Shown one piece after another: positions 22,701 to 35,800 of a stretch of DNA of 64,000 bases. Positions within the stretch are counted from its first letter, which is position 1. Each line of letters opens with the position of its first letter. The notes under the pieces were generated by a model. The model was not told where the DNA came from. It worked only from the letters and a program-made list of their open reading frames with translations, and did not search any database. A program made the position numbers and the translations under genes. This DNA comes from Cannabis sativa (taxonomy: Eukaryota; Streptophyta; Magnoliopsida; Rosales; Cannabaceae): assembly GCF_029168945.1 (NCBI RefSeq), contig NC_083605.1:38329280-38393279 (forward strand). Reading direction: 5' to 3'.

Positions 22701-24492
22701 TTGGCGGCATTACCTTTACGGAGAGAGGTGTGAAATATATACCGACCATAAAAGTCTCAAGTATTTCTTCACTCAGAAAGATTTAAATATGAGACAAAGG
22801 CGTTGGTTGGAATTAGTGAAAGATTACGACTGTGAGATCCTCTATCACCCCGGGAAGGCCAATGTAGTGGCCGATGCCCTGAGCAGAAAGGGTCCCGGGC
22901 AAGTAGCTAGTATGATTCAGATCTCTCCTCAGCTAGCAGAGGATATGGTTAGGTCCAGCATTGAGTTTGTGGTAGGTCAGCTTCACAACTTAACGCTGCA
23001 ATCTGATCTGTTGGAAAGAATAAAAGTCGCTCAGATGACGGATCCAGAGTTAGTGAAGATCAGAGATGAGGTGTTGGCTGGTCAAGCCAAGGACTTTTCA
23101 GTGTCAGACAGCGGGACGCTTTTGTATAAAGCTAGGGTTTGTGTCCCGAATAGTGTGGAACTTAGAAATAAGATCTTTCAGGAGGCTCATTCTACCCCGT
23201 ATTCTCTGCATTCCGGCACCACTAAGATGTACCAAGATTTGAAACCGTACTTCTGGTGGAGCGGTATGAAGAAGAATTTGGTGGAATTCGTATCGAGATG
23301 CCTCACTTGTCAGCAGATTAAGGCTGAACATCAGAGACCAGCAGGGTTGTTGCAGCCTCTAACCCTACCAGAATGGAAGTGGGATGATATCACGATGGAT
23401 TTTGTGGTCGGGTTACCTAGGACCACGGGTTTGTATGATTCCATCTGGGTAGTGGTGGATCGATTTATGAAATCTGCTCATTTTCTGCCGGTTAGAACAA
23501 CTTTTACAGTGGATCAGTTGGCAGAGTTGTATGTCAGAGAGATAGTAAGACTTCACGGGGTACCGAAGTCTATAGTTTCGGATAGGGATCCGAAATTCAC
23601 CTCCAAATTTTGGCAAAGTTTGCAACGAGCAATGGGTACAAAGCGGAAATTCAGTACAGCATTCCATCCTCAGACAGATGGTCAGTCCGAAAGGACAATT
23701 TAGATATTGGAGGACATGTTGAGAGCCTGTGTTATGGACTTTGAAGGCTCATGGAATAAATATCTACCGTTGATAGAATTTTCTTACAACAACAGTTACC
23801 AGAGTACGATATGGATGGCTCCCTATGAACAGTTATACGGTAGGAAATGTAGATCTCCCATTCACTGGGATGAGACAGGGGAGAGGAAATACTTAGGTCC
23901 AGAGTCAGTACAGCGGACCAATGAGGCAATAGAGAAGATAAAAGCTAGAATGCTTGCCTCACAGAGCAAACAGAAGAATTACGCAGATCCGAAACGCAGA
24001 GATGTTGAGTTGCAAGTAGGGGACCATGTGTTTTTGCGGGTATCTCCGATGAAAGGGATCAAACGTTTCGGGAAAAGAGGCAAGTTATGCCCTAGATTTA
24101 TAGGACCTTTCGAGATTCTCGAGAAGATAGGTCAAGTGGCATATCGGTTAGCATTGCCTCCAGCCTTATCAGCAGTTCATAACGTATTCCATGTCTCGAT
24201 GTTGAGAAAATACGTTTCAGATCCCTCTCATATACTCAGTTATGAGAGCCTTGAGCTGCAGCCAGACATGACTTATGAGGAACAGCCAGTGCAGATCCTG
24301 GATAGAAAGGATAAAGTCCTTCGGAATAAGACCATAACATTGGTCAAAGTTCTCTGGAGAAACAGCAAGGTGGAGGAAGCCACCTGGGAGCTAGAGTCAG
24401 ATATGAGAGCTCAATATCCAGAATTATTCAGGTTAGATTTCGGGGACGAAATCCTTTTAAGGGGGGATAGTTGTAAAGACCGCTTAGTTTAA
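19747..24492 (+). pseudogene. gag-pol polyprotein of the gypsy chromovirus, four in-frame stops
   Basis: One frame of 1582 codons runs from ATG 19747 to 24492 without a frameshift. Stops interrupt it at 21691 (TAA), 21763 (TAG), 22183 (TGA) and 23701 (TAG). Gag capsid is roughly residues 150-300. The CCHC knuckle near residue 391 has its second Cys replaced by Tyr (CFHYGMPRHFKRDC). The aspartic protease motif FDSGA is at residue 454. The reverse transcriptase keeps FIDD (Asp codons 22117-22122) but has CIYYRE where CIDYRE is usual. RNase H keeps YCDAS, DLELA, TDHKS and ADALS. The integrase keeps the zinc-finger cysteines (CLTCQQ) and the D-D-E residues (MDF, SDRDP, GQSER). A chromodomain-like WELESDMRAQYPELF segment closes the protein. 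The last 21 bp lie in the 3' LTR. It would have made Gag particles and the replication enzymes; this copy cannot make a full Pol. Confidence 0.93.
24459..24471 (+). other. Polypurine tract of the gypsy chromovirus
   Basis: AAGGGGGGATAGT abuts the 3' LTR and overlaps the end of the pol frame. It is the expected plus-strand primer. Confidence 0.75.
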
Positions 24493-25585
24493 TTTGGAAA
24501 TTAGCAGTTAATCATGATTAATTATGAAATTAATTATAGCTATTTAAATAATTTATTATACTGTTATTATTGAATTCAGTGATGCATTTTTATGTCATGT
24601 AGTAGTTTGCATAATTTTGCATTCCGGTGCCCGGTATTTTGGAACTCGGTGTTTGGCTCAGTAGAAATCACAACTTAGTATGTTAGTAGTTTGGGACGGT
24701 TATTAGACATTAGGAATGTCGGGAATGGCCGGGAATTTAGAATTTCCCAAAACTACCCCTTTAGTGTTAATTATGTGGTTTAGGTGTGGAGGGGCAAAAT
24801 GGTCTTTTTGCCCCAATGATATTTTGTCTTTAGTGATTTTATTAATTGAAAATAAATGTTATTTTATTTGTTTATTTGGCTGAAATGAGTGATATATGCT
24901 ATGTGGCTTTTATTTCCTTTTTCAAAAATCAACACTTAGAAAAATTAAAGAAAAATTTCAAAACAAATCTCTCTCAAGCTCTCTCTCTCTTTTCGGCCAA
25001 GGCTTGGAATTCTAGGGCTGGATTCTTCCTTTGATTTTCAAGATAGCTTCATCCTAAATTGTGATCTCTTGTTGTGGTATGTGATTTCTAGCTTTTTCTC
25101 CTTTGTTTCTTGGAAAAAAATGATGAAAATAATATGAGTTATGCATGGTGTTGCTGCTGTAATTGTTGTTGTTGTTTCCTTGATTAAAATGTTGAGTTAA
25201 GTAGGTTTAATTAGATTGAATTGCATGCTTGAATTCCTTGTTCTAGTTGGATAGATTTTTATGTAAAAAGCTTGGGTTTTCTAAGAAAAATGGAGGTTTT
25301 GGTGGCTGTTGTGTTTGCATGAGTTAGATTCTAGTTTCTGAAGTTGTTATTAGCTTGATTGTGAGTTTGAAGCGTAGATTGAATGCATGTTAGGTGATTT
25401 TACTCAAGTTTGCGTTTAGAACTCAAAGCTTGAGCTTTAATGATGATTTTTGCTATTGTGCTTTCTCGGTGGTTTTGAAGCTTTAGAAATGTTCTAGGGG
25501 ATATATAGAACAAGTCTGGAAGGTTTCATTTGATTTGGAGTCGATTTGTGCAAGATATGAATTTTTGATGTTGCTGCCTGCGAGG

Positions 25586-25677
25586 AACCGGAATTCCGGT
25601 TGTGCATCCGGAATTCCGGATGGGGTTCTGAATTTTCCCAGAACCGGAATTCCGGTTGGGCAACCGGTCTGCCGGTT
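25586..25677. repeat. Array of ACCGG-N4-CCGGT inverted repeats in the 3' LTR
   Basis: All four units are uninterrupted inverted repeats: AACCGGAATTCCGGTT (25586), ATCCGGAATTCCGGAT, AACCGGAATTCCGGTT (25642) and AACCGGTCTGCCGGTT (25662). Confidence 0.85.
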
Positions 25678-26012
25678 GGGGAAAATTCTGAAACCCTAGA
25701 TTTCCTCAATTTTATGTTTTAAGGGGTATTGCCATGCTTTTTATCGATAGGGAAACTTTTAGTTCCTACTTTAAGTCCCCGGGAAGTGATTTATCGTGTC
25801 ACATATAGTGTTGTGATTTTTATGGTTTAGGAGCCTGTAATCCGCCGCGCAGTTAAAGTTCCAGTCAGGTTGACCGGCACACCTGAATTCGGAATCCAGG
25901 TAAGATTAGTATAACAGTATGCATATGTAGATTACATGTTTAGCGTGCATGTAGGAAGCCTGTTAGATTACATTAGTTATGTATGTTGGCTTCGAACCAT
26001 CCAACCCTGTCA

Positions 26013-26373
26013 CGTCGGTACAGGCTGGAGTATGACCAGCAGCCAAAGTATGACCGGTTCGACCGATCAGGCTGACACTTGGTTGGTGGTTCCGTACTAT
26101 TGACGTATCCCGTCGGTACAGGCTGGAGTATGACCAGCAACCGGAGTATGACCGGTTCGACCGATCAGGTGGATATAGTAACACGTCGGTACAGGCTGGA
26201 GTATGACCAGCAGCCGGAGTATGACCGGTTCGACCGATCAGGCTGTTACATGTCAATAGTACCGTCCCTATGAACGTTCTGAACTCAGTACCGTGTTGGA
26301 CATGGCAGTAGTGACTCAGTACCGTGTTGGACACGGCAGTAGTGGGACTCAGTATCGTGTTGGACACGGCAGT
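26013..26373. repeat. Minisatellite in the 3' LTR
   Basis: The organisation matches the 5' LTR minisatellite: three units of about 59 bp starting CGTCGGTACAGG, then three CAGTACCGTGTTGG units. Unit number is the same in both LTRs. Confidence 0.8.
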
Positions 26374-27686
26374 TAGGGTTATGATCAGGGGTATGGGCGT
26401 CTGATCATGACCGGGTTTTATGTATGAATATTATTATGCTTTTATTACTGAGTCTGTCGACTCATAGTTCTACGTTTATGTGTAGGTAAAGGCAAGGCTA
26501 GAGCTGATGGACCGTGAGCGAGCTTATGAAGGTTGTACAAGTCGGGGCGGTTAGGCCTGGAGAGTACGGTCCTCGGGACAGCGAGGCTGATTTTGTAACT
26601 AGTCGCTAGGCGACATTTATTTTGTATAAACAGTTAAATTTCGTAAATGATTTTGTAATCGGGATCCCGAGTCTTTTTGTAATTATATTTTACAAGTTTA
26701 ATTAAAAAGCAAAAATTTTAATTAATCACGTTTTCCATAAACCTCGTTGATTAGCAACGAGCTGCACAGCATGTTTAAAAATCACGTAATACGCCTATGT
26801 TAGTTACGGTGTTACAATGGTCCCCATACTAGTTGATACCATATTGCTTGTAAGACTCAGTTAATTGATTTTAATTAATCAATTATAATTCTAAAGTTAG
26901 ACTATGTCTACTTTATGAATTTTCACTAAGCAAGGGCGAAATTGTAAAGAAAAGAGATTCTAGGTTTATTTATTAATTAAGATACTTTATATGTGTAAAT
27001 TAATAGATATATTATGACAATATTATTTAATAATTATTTTTAAGCTATTAAATATTTAGAATTGGCATCTAAATGGTTAAATTGGAAAATTGACATTTTT
27101 CAGAAAATGGGATTGAAAAATAACAAAATGGGAAAGTTGCAAAGTGAGGCCCAATTTCCTTATATGGTCGCCCACTATGCACAAGCTTATACCATTTTTT
27201 TTTCATTATTATAATGCCATACAATTCTAACCTAAACCTACATGGCATTCTATAAATAGAAAGTATCGACTTCAGGAAACTCATGACTCTGCACATTGTT
27301 TCTTTCAGAAAAAGCCTATGCCTCCCCTCTCTCTCTTTTCCTCTGTTCAATTTCAAAATCCTTGAGTGAATGAGTAGTGTCCGCACACATCAAGTGGTAT
27401 CTCAATCATAGTGTGTAAGACTGTAGGAGAATCCAAACAACAAGAAGGAGAATCAACATCAAAGGAAGGAGAGAAAGAGATCCAGATTCAGATCTTGATA
27501 ATGCTCTGCTACAGAAAAGAATCAAGGGCTAGAGATCTGAATGGAAGGAGTCATTATATTCCACTGCACCCAATGTAAGGTTTACTAAAGATTATATGTG
27601 TTTATTTCATTGTTTTAGAATTCATATTAGGATGTTATTAAACATACTTGGTAATAAATCTAGATCCTAGAAAAATATTTTCAACA

Positions 27687-28646
27687 ACTGGCAACAGAGC
27701 CATGGTAATGATTTACTTTCATGATATATGAATTAAAACGATGTTTTGTGTTGATTTTGTTTGTTTCATGTTGGTTTATGTGCTTATGTGATGAAAGTTT
27801 GTGTTGTACGAATTTTTTCAATGAAAAATATTTTTTTTTTATTTTTGAAAATATTTTATTTGGATTTCTTGTGAAGAATTAAGCAATTTTCATTTTTACG
27901 GAACTTGATTCTGATAAAAATTGGTGAAGTTATGAATTTTTGAAAATCGGGAGTCAAGGGTGTCGAGTGGGTGCTCGTGAGCACCAGGCACTCGGTCTAG
28001 AAGCCCCATCCGCGCGCGTGACACGCCCAGAACCCTACAGATCTGCCAACGAGCACCCTGCTGATGCCGAGAATCCTCGGCTGGGTGCTCTCTTTCCGCG
28101 CGCGTTTGAGCCCGTTTGCAGCCTATCTAGGCTGCACGTGCAGCCCACACAAATTGTGATTTTTGTGGGTTTTTCCCCAAAAATCCAATTTTTTTTGGGA
28201 TTGTTTCCCAAAATTCGATATATCAAATTTTAAATATTTCCAATTTGAAATATTTCCATTTTTTATATATTTCCAATTTGAGATATTTCCAATCTTAAAT
28301 ATTTCCAATTATGGTAAGATTTAAAAATTTGTTAATTTCTTTAATATTTATATATTATTTAATTATAAGATTAGATATTTTGATATTTCACATATTTTAA
28401 TTAAAAGATAACTTTGTCTTTTTATTTAAAATATTATATTAAAATTATCTTATATGACAAATTAAATAATTAATAAATTTGAAATTAACATAGATATTTT
28501 TATAGATACACTTACCATAATATTTTCAAATTCAAAAGTTTGTTATTTTGTTAAACATTTAATTATTTATAAATTATAAGTTTTAAAAATGATATTTTTC
28601 TATATATATCATTTTTTTTCTTATTCGAAATTTATGAATTATATTT
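27687..28646 (+). mobile_element. Internal region 2 of the Angela-like tandem, left part
   Basis: A mutated primer site (27689-27705) is followed by a leader like that of internal region 1, including a GC-rich stretch (27948-28160) and a 16-bp palindrome GGCTGCACGTGCAGCC at 28130-28145. The region stops at the LINE insertion, whose TSD ends at 28646, and resumes at 43495. No gene is present. Confidence 0.75.
28222..28312. repeat. Short tandem repeat, TTTGAAATATTTCCAA type
   Basis: About five copies of a 19-20-bp AT-rich unit occur here. Internal region 1 has only a single copy at the matching place (near 12010), so the array expanded after the copies separated. Confidence 0.65.
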
Positions 28647-31015
28647 ATTTATTTATTTATTTTAACAAAAGGATAATTTTATTCAAAAACTGAGCAAATA
28701 CAACATGAACAAAGGAGAGTCGAAGCCCAACCACCAAAACCTCACTAGCTACTAATTACATCCATGATTCTATCATTTGTATTAGTATGTTTACAAGCAA
28801 AGCCTAACACCCTATACTTCACAAATCTTTTAACATCTCTACTTATAAAAGTAGAAGAGTAACACAACAAGTTGAACACACAGCTATTGCTATTTTTCCA
28901 AATCCAATACAGAATCCCAGCCAAGATAGCATTATAAATTTGAAATTTTAAGTCAAAGGCAGCATTTTGAACCCAGTCTTGGAGCTCAATGATGTTCCTT
29001 GGCCAATTGAAAGCCCCAAACCATTTGCTAACATCTTGCAGCACCAATTTTGTGAAGTGGCAGTCCATAAAAAGATGGTTATGGGTCTCCTTTTCCTGAT
29101 CACAAACCGGACAGAGGTTGGATTGAATAGGAAAGATACTCTCCAAATTGTCCCCGGTTAGAAGTTGCAAATTACAGGCTTGCCAATAGATAAACCTGTG
29201 CTTTGGAATGATAAGTCTGTCCCAAATCGCCTTAGCATACCAAACTTCCTGATTATCAACAAGAGAAGCATAGAAAAGTTTTGCCCGAAACTTCTCATGC
29301 TTAACACAATTCAACAATTCAACTTCTCTAGTGTGATCCCTTATTTTCAAAATCTTTTTGAAATACCAGCTCATATTTTGATTTTTAGGGACATTCCAGA
29401 TGCTGAATTTTTTGAGGTAAATGGTACTCACCCATCTAACCCATAGGCAATCTTTTTTCCAAGAGATAGCCCAAATAAATTTGGCCATCATGGCCATGTT
29501 CCATTTCTTTCCTTCATAAAAACCAATTCCCCCTAATTTCTTAGGAAGACAAGTCTTTTCCCAAGAGGGAAGATGAAGCTTACTCTTATTACCTTTGACA
29601 CCCCAAAGGAAATCACGGCAACATTTGTTTATAGCCAAAGTGACTTTCTTAGGTAATATGAATAAGCTCATCCAAAAGTTTCTAATGCCAAGAAGGAAAG
29701 AATGGATTAGTTGAGCTCTCCCTACAAAAGAAAGATTCCTACTCGCCAAGCCATTCAATTTTCTGTTTAGGCTATCCAAAATAACCCCACAATCAGAAGC
29801 TTTGCATCTAGTAGGTCTAAGATGAACCCCTAGATATTTCAAAGGAAAAGAACCCTCTTGCATTTGAACTAACTTCAGAATTTGGATCTTGGACTCTTCC
29901 TTCACTCCTCCAAAATAGATGTGCGATTTGGTATTGTTAATGGAGAGACTAGAGGAGTCAGAAAACTTAATGAACGCCTCTTGCACTCCCTTAACCGAGC
30001 TAATGTTTCCCTTGCAAAAAGTCAGAAGATCATTAGCGAAACACAAGTTGATAAGACCCAGTTGCTTACAATGAGGATGGAAACTAAAGCCCTTGTTCTT
30101 TGAATATTGAGCCAACAACCTTGTTAGATAATCCATGATCAGAACAAACAATAGAGGAGAAATAAGATCTCCTTGTCGGAGACCCTTTTCCCCCTTGAAA
30201 GAGCCTTGGATTCTACCATTCGTCAAGAGATTGTACTTAGTACCCCTTAGACAGACCATTACCCAATGGATAAATATTGAAGGGAAGCACAACTGTTTAA
30301 GTAAGTTCTCCAAGAAGTTCCAGTCAACAGTATCATAGGCTTTGCTTAAGTCGATTTTCATGATACATCTTGCTGAAATGTTCTTCCTGTTATAACCCTG
30401 CAAGAGGTCCTGAAAGATAAGAACATTGTGAGCAAGAAGTTTGTTTTTAACAAAGGCTCCTTGGTTGCTGTGAACAAGCATCGGAAGCACATCAGAAAGT
30501 CTAGCACAAAGCATTTTAGAAATGCACTTATATAATGTATTACAACAAGCAATCGGTCTAAAGTCAATGGCCGCTTTAAGATCCTCAACTTTAGGGACAA
30601 GAGAGATAACTGTTTCATTAAGGAAGGGAGGTAACTTCCCATTCTAAAAAAACCCAAAATAGCAGACGAGACTTCCCCTCCAATTTGATTCCAAAGGGCC
30701 TTGAAGAAGCCTGACCCATAACCATCTAACCCGGGGCTTTTAGTAGAATGTATGCTGAACAAAGCCTTTTTAACATCTTTTCTAGTGAAAGGTCTGATGA
30801 GATTAACTTGCTGCTCCAAATTCAGTAAGTTACCATATTGAATGCAGTCCAAATCAATCTCATCTATGACTGAGCTCCTGCTGCCCATAAATCTCTTAAA
30901 GTGATTAAGAAAATGATTTACCACCTTCCCACAATCATCTTCAACATGGCTGCCAATAGAGAAGGTAGTAATTCTGTTCTCAAGTTTTCTTTTCCTCATA
31001 CTAGCATGGAAATAG

Positions 31016-32897
31016 TGTTGGAATTTATTTTACCAGGATCTTAGATCTACTCACAAGTATGTTTATTAACATCCTAAATATGAACTTTCTAAAACGATAA
31101 ATTAAACACATATAAAGTTTAGGAAACCTTACATTGGGTGCAGCGGAATATAATGACTCCTTCCGTTCAGATATCTAGCCCTTGATTCCTTTCTGTAGCA
31201 GAGCATTATCAATATCTGAACCTGGATCTCTTTCTCTGAATCTTTGATGCTGAATCTCCTTTGCTGATGATCTTTCTTCACGATCTTCCTCACTATGATT
31301 GAGGTATCACTTGATGTGTGTGGGCACTACTCTAATCACTAAGAGAGGTTCGAAATATTGAGGAAGAAAAGAGAGAGAGAGTGGCGGCTAGAGAAGAGAG
31401 TGGAGGCTCAGGTTTTTCTGATTCAGAAAGTGTAATTTTCCTGAAGCCTTCACTATCTATTTATAGCATTCCTCTAGGGCTTGATTTGAATTATATGGCA
31501 TTAAAATAATGAAAAAATCATTTAAAAAAGCTACAAAGGTGGCCGACCATACACTTAATGGATTGGGCCTTGGGCTTTGCAATTTTGCAATTTTAACACC
31601 TTTTGTATCTGATTTTCTCAAAAATGCCAATTTCCTAATTCAAACATTTAAATGCCAATTCTAACTATTTAATAACTATAAATAATTATTAAATAATATT
31701 GTCATTTATCATATTTATTAATTGAACCATACAAAGTATCATAATTAACAAATATGCCCCTATTAACTCTTTCTTTACAATTTCGCCCTTACTTAGTGAA
31801 AATTTCACAAATAGACATAGTCTAACTTGTGAATTATAATTGATTAATCAAAACCAATTACATGAGTCTTACAAGCAATATTATCTCAACTAGTGGGGGG
31901 ACCATGGGTCTATATAACCGAGCTTTCAATAAGTAGATCAAGAATTTAGCACTAAAATTCACTAACTTATTAATTCTTCGTTGAATCCACGCATAGAACT
32001 TAGAATTGCACTCTCAGTATATAGAATGCTCTATATGTTCCACCATATAGACACATCATTAGTTATCCATTGTTATAATCCTAATGTGATCAATGATCCT
32101 CTATATGAATGATCTACACTGCAAAGGGATTAAATTACCGTTACACCCTACAATGTATTTATTCCTTAAAACACTTGACCCCGTATAAATGATATTTCAG
32201 CTTATGTGAAATGAGTACTCCACCATTTATGTTCGTTTGGTCAAGCTCGAAGGAGATCATCCTTTGCTTACTATTCGCCAGATAGAAGCTATAGATTCCA
32301 TGTTTATGCTAGCGCTCCCACTCAATTGCACTACCGTGTTCCCAAAATGTACGTATCACCCTGACCTAAAAGTAGGCTTAACTAACAAATCAAAGAACAC
32401 GAATAGCCTTTCAAGATTGAGCCTAATCATATCAGGATTAAGATCATTTGATCTAGGATCAACTAGGCGATATTGACTTGAATAGATATTACGGTAAGTT
32501 TAATAAATCTAAGTCAAAGTTCAATATCGGTCCCTTCCGATGCATACTCCATGCATCCAACTCCGAGCTTTACTTTAACCAATGTTCTGGAAAGAACATA
32601 GTATTTCTCCAAATACAAGTAAACTCTTGTTGTAGATTATCATATCAGTAAAACCCTGTGTCTGATAAATCTAGGAAACTTTATTCACATAGTCATGTTT
32701 ACTTTCCAATGTGTTGACGGCACAATAAACAGGATCAAGTATGTGAAAAGGGTTTCAGATGAATTTATACATTATGTACATATAATCATGAAATAAATCA
32801 TGTGAACCATGCAACATTAAATGTTATTTCTGATCTATATTAATAAGTAAATTTGATTATATTGAAATGAGTTTTATTTAGGGCATTAAACCCAACA
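31016..32897 (-). repeat. 3' LTR of copy B (1882 bp)
   Basis: The ends are TGTTGGAATTT and AACCCAACA on the plus strand. The polypurine tract follows at 32898-32915 (AGTGCAAGTGGGAGTT on the minus strand). Differences from the other LTR include AACTCCGAGC against AACCTGAGC near 32565, and one T/C change near 32645. Confidence 0.93.
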
Positions 32898-35800
32898 AAC
32901 TCCCACTTGCACTAATATAAAACAAAAAGTGCGTTTCAAATAATCTCAACACCTTGATATACAAATCAAGTGTAGTAGTAGTAAACTCCTCGTAATAGGA
33001 TCTGAAAGGTTGAATTAAACACAACCTTTTCTCCACCATTACTCTTCCTTAATCACAAAACCATTGATAATGTGAAATTCCTCTCTATATGTCTACTCTC
33101 TTGGGATACTGGATTCTATACCTTTGGCAACTACTTTTGGTTAATCAGGAAATTAACACTAGTAGTTTAAGGCAATTTGGAATGGTGCCAAAGATGTATA
33201 GAACTTTCCTTAGACTGAATAAGTACCTTTCCTGCAGCTTTAACATTCAGTCTCTCTCTGGTAGACCTAGAGACTTCAGATAGGTTTTTACACTTCTCCG
33301 AAATCACTATTCCACCCCCAGAGTAATCACCATCTTATCAGAAAGATTTACTAGCACATAGGCAAATTTCGAAATCTGATATGGTGTAGTCTAAGAGTTT
33401 TAAACACACCCTTATTGACTAACATATAGTTCCTCTTCTTTATCTTAGGATTTACTTGATTGTCTTCCAATGTTCTTCTCCTGGATTAATCTGATACCTA
33501 CTCATTACTCCCACTCAACAGCAGGTGTCTGGTCTAAGGCATACAAAAGCATATCTAAGACCTCTCACTGTTGATGTAAGAAATTCTTTCATGGTTTTAT
33601 CTTTTCTGGAATAGTTAAGACTTTTCCTTAGATAAATAAAATCTATACCTAAGAAGTTGTGAAGCTTCTATAGATTGCCATTAGAAAGAAAATGCTTCAG
33701 CATCTTACTAAAGTAAGTTGCTTGCATTAGAGTAAGTAATTACCAGGTATACCACAAGCCATAGGTTTAGATAAACTCAAACCTATAATACTAGGAACAG
33801 GAAGTTTTGTTAAGTCCATAGAATAGACTTATTAACGAAAATTTCCTTTTATGTCCTTGTAATAGAAAACTTTAGGTCATTCCATGTGAATGGATTAAAC
33901 CATAGTTCTATTGGCTTTCTTCTTAGTTTCTTATCTTGACAATCCATTACTTGTTTAAACTCACAATGGATTTTAATCACTTGTGTCTCCCAAGTCATAA
34001 GAAGGTGAGTTCCTAGAAACTCTCCCACTACGACAAGGTACCGCGAATTATGTCTAAGAAAACTAAATGGTATTGATCTCTTCGGTTGTGACAAGACAAC
34101 AGAGGCAGTGGGATCATCATATGTCATATAAGATGATAGAACACTTTTGGAATCAAGAATTAAGTATCTCCTTTATTTGCTACTTGTTTTTCGGACTTAG
34201 TCATTTTCTTAGAAAAGTAGTATTTGTTTGAACAAACACTTTCTTATCTATTGACAATGGGATGGTCCACCCCTAATCACTTAGAATAGCTAAGAAAACA
34301 TGGTTAACAGTTCTAGCTTTTCTTAAGATTTTGATTAGGTCATCCATGAATCTAGTAATGATTTACATTAAGTATACAACCATTACATCATTCTGAAATT
34401 GTATTACCATAGAAGGATTTAGGCAACGACTAGTAACTAATCATCAACATGCAACTCGAAATTTCTGGGGAGGTAAGTTTGGATATAATTCAAAAATCAA
34501 TTTAATGATCTTTGAACTGCATATCTACTAACTATTTCTCCACCCCTATCAGTTCGCAAGATCTTTAACCACTTACCTTAATGGTTTTAACCATTGCTAG
34601 AAATTAATGAAATATTTAAACATTTCAAATTTCTTTGCATAAGGTATAATCTAGAGTTATCGTTTTAAGAATGCAACGAAAAACTCATATCCATCCCTGA
34701 ATGTACATCCATCTTCGAATGAGATGAACTACTTTCAGTGGATATAGGCATATTAACTCTTTGCAGAGATTGATCTTGTCAAAACCACTATGAACAAGAT
34801 ACAAATTCCATAGATTAAGAAAATGTGGTAGTGTCTATGATGACATAGGTTTAGTTACATCAAAGAGTTCTTAGAATACTTCAAGTGGATCCTGGTCACA
34901 GAATACTTAACTCACATTCCATACAGTTTTAATCCATTAATAAAAAAATGGATATTAAACACTTGAGAAAGTGTAACTGTATTGTATTCTGGAATTAGAA
35001 ATTTAAGAAAATTTCTATTTGGATTCTAAAATTAAAGTCAAAGACTTAAATTCAACCAAATTTAATGAGTAATTCTTTCTTGGACCACCACTACTAATAC
35101 AAACTCTAAGTCAGATTTGCCCATACAAGTAGGAGATTTCTAAGATTGAGGATTTATATCAATTGGGAATAGAATTTCGGGGTTATAATCATATGCGTCA
35201 TTTAATTTCTTAAGAGAAAATATAATGACATGAAATGATTCATAGACCATTCATCCAATGATATATTTGAAAGCTAATTCGAAATGAATAAGCTAAGAGG
35301 AATTAGGATAATTTCGTTTAAAATAAGAATCCAACGATGCTTCGATTAGCGAAAGTCAAAGTAATCTTATTTATATAATCTTCTTGTTTTATATCGTAAA
35401 AATACTAGTCTAAGGTGTCATCAATTGATGAACAGCTAGATGTCGCATATACAATATTTATCTTTCGAGATCTAACACTATTATGTATGTCTAATGGTGA
35501 AAATCCACTAGGGATTTATCTCATTAGATAAACAAGCCAAGTTAGACCAACAATGAAGATTCGAAATTAAACTACAACTTAATAACAGAAAATAACATGG
35601 TTCAATATAAATTCATACACAATTCAGAAATTATAAACATATAGTAAGTAGGAATGACAAGTGAAAATACTAAAACTTACAATCCTAAATAATTTCCAAG
35701 GTTTTCAACAAGGCGATATCGTTGTCCCGTTTAGGCGAGAGTCAAAGCTACCATTCATTGAATAGAGTTGTCAGCTCGTCTAAAATGTTAAACATTCTAG

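Larger units (their letters stand above)
17212..26816 (+). mobile_element. Complete Ty3/gypsy chromovirus (Tekay/Del-like), TSD ATGGT
   Basis: Two LTRs (17212-19498 and 24472-26816) flank a primer-binding site, a gag-pol frame and a polypurine tract. The 5-bp TSD is ATGGT at 17207-17211 and 26817-26821. The domain order is gag, protease, reverse transcriptase, RNase H, integrase, then a C-terminal chromodomain-like segment, as in chromoviruses. By eye, seven bases differ in the first 300 bp of the two LTRs, so the insertion is fairly recent but not new. It is inserted in LTR2 of the Angela-like tandem. Confidence 0.93.
24472..26816 (+). repeat. 3' LTR of the gypsy chromovirus (2345 bp)
   Basis: It runs from TGTAAAGACC to GGTGTTACA and pairs with 17212-19498. 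Its inverted-repeat array (25586-25677) has all four units intact, and its minisatellite is at 26013-26373. The extra 58 bp (25183-25240) lie between two copies of TCCTTG. Confidence 0.92.
16492..27686 (+). repeat. LTR2 of the Angela-like tandem, split by a gypsy element
   Basis: Its parts are 16492-17211 and 26822-27686. It lacks the first two bases of a complete LTR, because of the deletion joining it to internal region 1. It also has an internal deletion near 16579, where ATGTTGCAT is joined to CGGAAGGGACCG. After its end at 27686 comes a degenerate primer site (TGGCAACAGAGCCATGG), so it once served as the 5' LTR of internal region 2. Confidence 0.85.
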
